Origin: Apostichopus japonicus
Lineage: Eukaryota > Echinodermata > Holothuroidea > Aspidochirotida > Stichopodidae
Reading direction: 5' to 3'
Assembly: GCF_037975245.1 (NCBI RefSeq)
Contig: NC_092570.1
Coordinates: forward strand, 11,573,001-11,637,000
Length of the DNA: 64,000 nucleotides
Positions within the stretch are counted from its first letter, which is position 1; every line of letters begins with the position of its first letter. A program made the position numbers and the translations under genes. Below the pieces are notes generated by a model, which was not told the origin of the DNA, ran no database searches, and saw only the letters and a list, made by a program, of their open reading frames with translations. Shown in pieces: positions 57,180-64,000 of the stretch.

Positions 57180-58709
57180 CCGCACATTCGATTGATCTGT
57201 ATTGCACATTTGCTTGATCGGGACCACACATTCGATTGATCGGGGCCGCACATTCGATTGATCGGTACCGCACATTCGATTGATCGGTACCGCAAATTCG
57301 ATTGATCGGTACCGAATATTCGATTGATCGGTATCGCACATTCGATTGATCGGTACCGCACATTCGATTGATCGGTACCGAACATTCGATTGATCGGTGC
57401 CACACATTCGATTGATCGTTATCGCACATTCCATTTATCGGTACCGCACATTCGATTGATCGGTATTTCACATTCGATTGATCGGTACCGCTTATTCGAT
57501 TGATCGGTATCGCACATTTGTTTGATCGGTATCGAGCATTCGATTGATCGGGCGGCAAATTCGATTGATCGGTACCGCACATTCGATTGATAGGTACTGC
57601 ACATTCGATTGATCGGTACCGCACATTCGTTCGATCGGTACTGCACATTCGATTGATAGGTACCGAACATTCTATTGATATGTACTGCACATTCGATTGA
57701 TCGGTATCGCACATTCGATTGATCGGTACCGAACGTTCGATTGATCGGTATCAAACATTCGATTGAAGGGTACAGAACATTCGATTGATCGGTACTGCAC
57801 ATTCGATTGATCGGCACCGCAAATTCGATTGATCGGTACCGAACATTCGATTGATCGGTACCGAACATTCGATTGATCGATACCGCAGATTCGTTCGATC
57901 GGTACCGAACATTCTATTGATTGGTACCGAACATTCGATTCATCGGCACCGCACATTCGATTGATCGGTATCGCACATTCCATGTATCGGTACCGCACAT
58001 TCGATTGATCGGTACCGCACATTCGATTGATCGGGACGGCACATTCGATTTATCGGGGACGCACATTCAATTGATCGGTACCGCACATTCAATTGATCTG
58101 TATTGCACATTCGATTGATCGGGACCGCACATTCGATTGATTGGGGCCGCACATCCGATTGATCGGTACCGCACATTCGATTGATCGGTACTGCACATTC
58201 GATTGATCGGTACCGCACATTCGATTGATCGGTATCGAACATTCGATTGATCGGTACCGCACATTCGATTGATCGGTACTGCTCATTCGATTGATCGGTA
58301 CTGCACATTCGATTGATCGGTACCGAACGTTCGATTGATCGGTATCGAACATTCGATTGATCGGTATTTCACATTCCATTGATCGGTACCGCACATTCGA
58401 TTGATCGGTATCGAACATTCGATTGATCGGTACCGCACATTCGTTCGATCGGTACATTCGATTGATCTGTACCGCACATTCGATTGATCGGTACCGCACA
58501 TTCGATTGATCGGTACCGAACATTCGATTGATCGGTACCGATCATTCCATTGATCGGTACCGAACATTCGATTGATCGGTATCGCACATTCGTGTGATCG
58601 GTGCCGAACATTCGATTGATCGGGAACGCACATTCGATTGATCGGTATCGCACATTCGATTGATCGGTATTTCACATTCGATTGACCGTTACCGCACATT
58701 CGTTCGATC
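57180..58709 (+). repeat. Divergent 22-bp block between the two F arrays
   Basis: Only monomer-level similarity to the rest is seen. It carries a 21-bp monomer at about 57,549 (GATCGGGCGGC), a 17-bp monomer at about 58,453 (CGATCGGTACATTCG) and one TGAAGGG monomer (57,765), a type otherwise typical of domain A. It separates the 50.5-57 kb and 58.7-64 kb HOR arrays and could be an older remnant not yet homogenised. Confidence 0.65.
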
Positions 58710-61198
58710 GGGGCCGCACATTCGATTGATCGGTACCGCACATTCGATTGATCGGTACTGCACATTCGATTGATCGGAACCGCACATTCGATTGATCGGT
58801 ACCGCACATTGGATTGATCGGTATTTCACATTGGATTGATCGGTACCGCACATTCGATTGATCGGTATCGCACATTTGTTTGATCGGTATCGAACATTCG
58901 ATTGATCGGTATCGATCATTCGTTTGATCGGTATCGAACATTCGATTGATCGGTATTTGACATTCGATTGATCGGTACCGCACATTCCATGTATCGGTAC
59001 CGCACATTCGATTGATCGGTACCGCACATTCAATTGATCTGTATTGCACATTCGATTGATCGGGACCGCACATTCGATTGATCGGGGCCGCACATTCGAT
59101 TGATCGGTACCGCACATTCGATTGATTGGTACTGCACATTCGATTGATCGGTACCGCACATTCGATTGATCGGTACCGAACGTTCGATTGATCGGTATCG
59201 AACATTCGATTGATCGGTACCGAACATTCGATTGATCTGTACCGAACATTCGATTGATCGGCACCGCACATTCGATTGATCGGTATCGCACATTCCATGT
59301 ATCGGTACCGCACATTCGATTGATTGGTACCGCATATTCGATTGATCGGGACGGCACATTCGATTTATCGGGGCCGCACATTCAATTGATCGGTACCGCA
59401 CATTCGATTGATCTGTATTGCACATTTGATTGATCGGGACCACACATTCGATTGATCGGGGCCGCACATTCGATTGATCGGTACCGCACATTCGATTGAT
59501 CGGTACTGCATATTCGATTGATCGGTACCGAACATTCGATTGATCGGTACCGAACATTCGATTGATCGGTACCGAACATTCGATTGATCTGTACCGAACA
59601 TTCGATTGATCGGCACCGCACATTCGATTGATCGGTATCGCACATTCCATGTATCGGTACCGCACATTCGATTGATTGGTACCGCACATTCGATTGATCG
59701 GGACGGCACATTCGATTTATCGGGGCCGCACATTCAATTGATCGGTACCGCACATTCGATTGATCTGTATTGCACATTTGATTGATCGGGACCGCACATT
59801 CGATTGATCGGGGCCGCACATTCGATTGATCGGTACCGCACATTCGATGGATCGGTACTGCACATTCGATTGATCGGTACCGCACATTCGATTGATCGGT
59901 ACCGCACATTGGATTGATCGGTATTTCACATTGGATTGATCGGTACCGCACATTCGATTGATCGGTATCGCACATTTGTTTGATCGGTATCGAACATTCG
60001 ATTGATCGGTATCGCACATTCGTTTGATCGGTATCGAACATTCGATTGATCGGTATTTGACATTCGATTGATCGGTACCGCACATTCGATTGATCTGTAC
60101 CGAATATTCGATTGATCGGTACCGCACATTCGATTGATCGGGGCCACACATTCCATTGATCGGGACCGAACATTCGATTGATCGGGGCCACACATTCCAT
60201 TGATCGGTACCGCACATTCAATTGGTCCGGTGTTGCATATTCGATTGATCGGTACCGCACATTCGATTGATAGGTACCGCACAATCGATTGATCGGTACC
60301 GAACATTCGATTGATCGGTATCGCACATTCTTGTGATCGGTATCAAACATTCGATTGATCGGGAACGCACATTGGATTGATCGGTACCGCACATTCGATT
60401 GATCGGTACCGCACATTCGATTCATAGGGACCGCACATTCGTTTGATCGGTACCGCACATTCGATTGATCGGTATTTCACATTCGATTGACCGGTACCGC
60501 ACATTCGTTCCATCGGTACTGCAAATTCGATTGATCGGTACCGAACATTCGATTGATCGGTACCGAACATTCGATTGATCGGTACCGAACATTCGATTGA
60601 TCTGTACCGAACATTCGATTGATCGGCACCGCACATTCGATTGATCGGTATCGCACATTCCATGTATCGGTACCGCACATTCGATTGATTGGTACCGCAC
60701 ATTCGATTGATCGGGACGGCACATTCGATTTATCGGGGCCGCACATTCAATTGATCGGTACCGCACATTCGATTGATCTGTATTGCACATTTGATTGATC
60801 GGGACCACACATTCGATTGATTGGGGCCGCACACTCGATTGATCGGTACCGCACATTCGATTGATCGGTACTGCACCTTCGATTGATCGGTACCGCACAT
60901 TCGATTGATCGGGAACGCACATTCGATTGATCGATACCGCACATTCGTTCGATCGGTACCGAACATTCGATTGATCGATACCGCACATTCGTTATATCGG
61001 TACCGCACATTCGATTGATCTGTACCGAATATTCGATTGATCGGTACCGCACATTCCATTGATCGGTACCGCACATTCCATTGATCGGTACCGCACATTC
61101 GTTCGATCGATACCGAACATTCGATTGATCGGTACCGAACATTCGATTGATCGATACCGCACATTCGTTCGATCGATACCGCACATTCTATTGATTGG
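58710..61198 (+). repeat. Domain F HOR, rearranged copies
   Basis: Bases 58,710 to about 59,180 equal the second part of the 37-monomer half (offset 3,999 from 54,711). From about 59,366 to 60,990 the order matches 50,600-52,214 (offset 8,729, then 8,774). A 1-bp insertion lies at about 60,229 (GGTCCGGTGTTG against GGTCCGTGTTG). From 60,485 the standard 44-monomer half begins. Confidence 0.75.
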
Positions 61199-62980
61199 AA
61201 TTTCAAATTCGATTGATCAGTACCGAACATTCGATTGATCGGTACCGCACATTCTATTGATCGGTACGGAACATTCGATTGATCGGCATCGCACATTCGT
61301 GTGATCGGTCTCAAACATTCGATTGATCGGGAACGCACATTGGATTGATCGGTACCGCACATTCGATTGATCGGTACCGCACATTCGATTGATCGGGACC
61401 GCACATTCGTTTGATCGGTACCGAACATTCGATTGATCGATATTTCACATTCGATTGACCGGTACCGCACATTCGTTCCATCGGTACTGCATATTCGATT
61501 GATCGGTACCGAACATTCGATTGATCGGTACCGAACATTCGATTGATCGGTACCGAACATTCGATTGATCTGTACCGAACATTCGATTGATCGGCACCGC
61601 ACATTCGATTGATCGGTATCGCACATTCCATGTATCGGTACCGAACATTCGATTGATTGGTACCGCACATTCGATTGATCGGGACGGCACATTCGATTTA
61701 TCGGGGCCGCACATTCAATTGATCGGTACCGCACATTCGATTGATCTGTATTGCACATTTGATTGATCGGGACCGCACATTCGATTGATCGGGGCCGCAC
61801 ATTCGATTGATCGGTACCGCACATTCGATTGATCGGTACTGCACATTCGATTGATCGGAACCGCACATTCGATTGATCGGTACCGCACATTGGATTGATC
61901 GGTATTTCACATTGGATTGATCGGTACCGCACATTCGATTGATCGGTATCGCACATTTGTTTGATCGGTATCGAACATTCGATTGATCGGTATCGCACAT
62001 TCGTTTGATCGGTATCGAACATTCGATTGATCGGTATTTGACATTCGATTGATCGGTACCGCACATTCCATGTATCGGTACCGCACATTCGATTGATCGG
62101 TACCGCACATTCAATTGATCTGTATTGCACATTCGATTGATCGGGACCGCACATTCGATTGATCGGGGCCGCACATTCGATTGATCGGTACCGCACATTC
62201 GATTGATTGGTACTGCACATTCGATTGATCGGTACCGCACATTCGATTGATCGGTACCGAACGTTCGATTGACCGGTACCGCACATTCGTTCCATCGGTA
62301 CTGCAAATTCGATTGATCGGTACCGAACATTCGATTGATCGGTACCGAACATTCGATTGATCGGTACCGAACATTCGATTGATCTGTACCGAACATTCGA
62401 TTGATCGGCACCGCACATTCGATTGATCGGTATCGCACATTCCATGTATCGGTACCGCACATTCGATTGATTGGTACCGCACATTCGATTGATCGGGACG
62501 GCACATTCGATTTATCGGGGCCGCACATTCAATTGATCGGTACCGCACATTCGATTGATCTGTATTGCACATTTGATTGATCGGGACCACACATTCGATT
62601 GATTGGGGCCGCACATTCGATTGATCGGTACCGCACATTCGATTGATCGGTACTGCACCTTCGATTGATCGGTACCGCACATTCGATTGATCGGGAACGC
62701 ACATTCGATTGATCGATACTGCACATTCGTTCGATCGGTACCGAACATTCGATTGATCGATACCGCACATTCGTTATATCGGTACCGCACATTCGATTGA
62801 TCTGTACCGAATATTCGATTGATCGGTACCGCACATTCCATTGATCGGTACCGCACATTCCATTGATCGGTACCGCACATTCGTTCGATCGATACCGAAC
62901 ATTCGATTGATCGGTACCGAACATTCGATTGATCGATACCGCACATTCGTTCGATCGATACCGCACATTCTATTGATTGG
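61199..62980 (+). repeat. Domain F standard HOR unit, 81 monomers
   Basis: This is a complete unit, corresponding to 54,119-55,900 at offset 7,080. That offset is 4 short of a multiple of 22, exactly the sum of the odd monomers between the copies (+1 at 56,490, -1 at 57,549, -5 at 58,453, +1 at 60,229). Confidence 0.9.
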
Positions 62981-64000
62981 AATTTCAAATTCGATTGATC
63001 AGTACCGAACATTCGATTGATCGGTACCGCACATTCTATTGATCGGTACCGAACATTCGATTGATCGGCATCGCACATTCGTGTGATCGGTCTCAAACAT
63101 TCGATTGATCGGGAACGCACATTGGATTGATCGGTACCGCACATTCGATTGATCGGTACCGCACATTCGATTGATCGGGACCGCACATTCGTTTGATCGG
63201 TACCGAACATTCGATTGATCGGTATTTCACATTCGATTGACCGGTACCGCACATTCGTTCCATCGGTACTGCATATTCGATTGATCGGTACCGAACATTC
63301 GATTGATCGGTACCGAACATTCGATTGATCGGTACCGAACATTCGATTGATCTGTACCGAACATTCGATTGATCGGCACCGCACATTCGATTGATCGGTA
63401 TCGCACATTCCATGTATCGGTACCGAACATTCGATTGATTGGTACCGCACATTCGATTGATCGGGACGGCACATTCGATTTATCGGGGCCGCACATTCAA
63501 TTGATCGGTACCGCACATTCGATTGATCTGTATTGCACATTTGATTGATCGGGACCGCACATTCGATTGATCGGGGCCGCACATTCGATTGATCGGTACC
63601 GCACATTCGATAGATCGGTAATGCACATTCGATTGATCGGAACCGCACATTCGATTGATCGGTACCGCACATTGGATTGATCGGTATTTCACATTGGATT
63701 GATCGGTACCGCACATTCGATTGATCGGTATCGCACATTTGTTTGATCGGTATCGAACATTCGATTGATCGGTATCGCACATTCGTTTGATCGGTATCGA
63801 ACATTCGATTGATCGGTATTTGACATTCGATTGATCGGTACCGCACATTCCATGTATCGGTACCGCACATTCGATTGATCGGTACCGCACATTCAATTGA
63901 TCTGTATTGCACATTCGATTGATCGGGACCGCACATTCGATTGATCGGGGCCGCACATTCGATTGATCGGTACCGCACATTCGATTGATTGGTACTGCAC
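62981..64000 (+). repeat. Domain F standard HOR unit, cut by window end
   Basis: This follows the preceding unit at offset 1,782 to the last base, with small differences such as CGATAGATCGGTAATGC near 63,608 (CGATTGATCGGTACTGC in the preceding unit). The array clearly continues beyond the window. Confidence 0.9.

Larger units (their letters stand above)
1..64000 (+). repeat. 22-bp satellite DNA array filling the window
   Basis: The same 22-bp unit recurs head to tail from the first to the last base: CATTCGATTGATC then GGTACCGCA. Common variants change the last part (CCGCACA, CCGAACA, TCGCACA, TCGAACA, TTTCACA, CTGCACA), the centre (GATCGGG, GATCTG, GATAGG, GAAGGG) or the start (TTCCATTG, TTCGTTCG, TTCGTTTG, TTCTATTG). 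The consensus is 50% GC, with three CpGs, one GATC and one GGTACC (KpnI site). No block is inverted and no other sequence interrupts it. The reverse complement has no stop in any frame, so long - strand open frames arise automatically, with a repeating 22-residue product; on the + strand a TGA closes each frame about every 66 bases. Satellite DNA of this kind is typical of eukaryotic heterochromatin. Species and chromosomal position cannot be told from the sequence. Confidence 0.98.
50123..64000 (+). repeat. Domain F: 81-monomer (1,782-bp) HOR array
   Basis: The landmark AATTTCAAATTCG occurs at 50,489, 52,425, 54,119, 55,901, 61,199 and 62,981. Spacings inside the arrays are 1,936, 1,694, 1,782 and 1,782 bp, which are exactly 88, 77, 81 and 81 monomers. 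A second anchor, GATTGACCGGTACCG followed by TTCGTTCC, lies at 50,743, 51,711, 52,591, 53,405, 54,373, 55,187, 56,155, 60,485, 61,453, 62,267 and 63,235. It divides the unit into 968 bp (44 monomers) and 814 bp (37 monomers). Diagnostic monomers are TTCCATGTATCGG, GGCACCGCAC, TTGGATTGATCGG with TATTTCAC, GTATTTGAC and TTCGTTATATCGG. The array runs off the right end of the window. No gene is seen. Confidence 0.9.

Noticed and set aside
57921-58118. 65-codon open frame on the + strand
   Set aside because: Same cause: variant monomers (GATTCATCGG, CATGTATCGG, TTTATCGG) remove the TGA by chance. There are no coding features.
1-64000. CRISPR array
   Set aside because: Repeats are directly adjacent with no unique spacers, and there is no leader or cas gene.
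1-64000. Bacterial iterons or a replication origin
   Set aside because: 22-bp iterons occur in plasmid origins, but only in small clusters beside a rep gene. Here thousands of copies occur with no gene at all.
1-64000. Telomeric repeat
   Set aside because: The unit is 22 bp, lacks a G-rich strand bias and shows long HORs. This is unlike telomerase-made repeats, though a subtelomeric position is possible.
1-64000. Assembly artefact such as a collapsed or duplicated repeat
   Set aside because: The consistent HOR order, shared rare indels and graded divergence between copies look biological. The youngest duplications (963, 2,124 and 1,910 bp) would still need confirmation by spanning reads.

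Overview
The whole 64 kb window is one uninterrupted, head-to-tail satellite DNA array. The monomer is 22 bp and always in the same orientation; read on the + strand it is CATTCGATTGATC followed by GGTACCGCA. I estimate about 2,900 monomers. I see no unique-sequence gap, transposon insertion, inverted segment, rRNA, tRNA or recognisable protein gene. The many long open frames on the - strand follow from a monomer whose reverse complement has no stop codon in any frame, combined with a length (22) that is not a multiple of 3. I do not annotate them as genes. The setting is most consistent with eukaryotic heterochromatin (centromeric, pericentromeric or subtelomeric), but nothing here identifies the species. 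Three CpGs per monomer survive in most copies, which argues against strong germline CpG methylation and decay.

Monomers differ by a limited set of recurring substitutions, and these are arranged in long-range higher-order repeats (HORs). I divide the window into six domains. A (1-17,931) is a 4.7-4.9 kb HOR rich in TGAAGGG, CGGGGCC and GAACGTTCG monomers. B (17,932-20,794) is short and built partly on a 770-bp (35-monomer) periodicity. C (20,795-26,546) holds two near-identical tandem duplications, of 963 bp and 2,124 bp. D (26,547-42,100) is a roughly 6 kb HOR followed by a 1,910-bp tandem duplication. E (42,101-50,122) is a roughly 3 kb HOR. F (50,123-64,000) is dominated by a 1,782-bp HOR of exactly 81 monomers, itself split 44 + 37, with 77- and 88-monomer length variants.

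A small number of monomers are not 22 bp (17, 18, 20, 21 or 23 bp). They explain the remainder modulo 22 of every duplication offset I checked, which is a strong internal check on the map. The same rare monomers act as inherited markers showing how blocks spread by unequal exchange or segmental amplification.

There are no genes to work together here. The array's possible roles are structural. The most interesting functional hint is that the CGGGGCC-type monomers match 8 of 9 essential bases of the CENP-B box, or all 9 if one spacer base is removed. This is an observation from sequence only; no binding or centromere function is shown.
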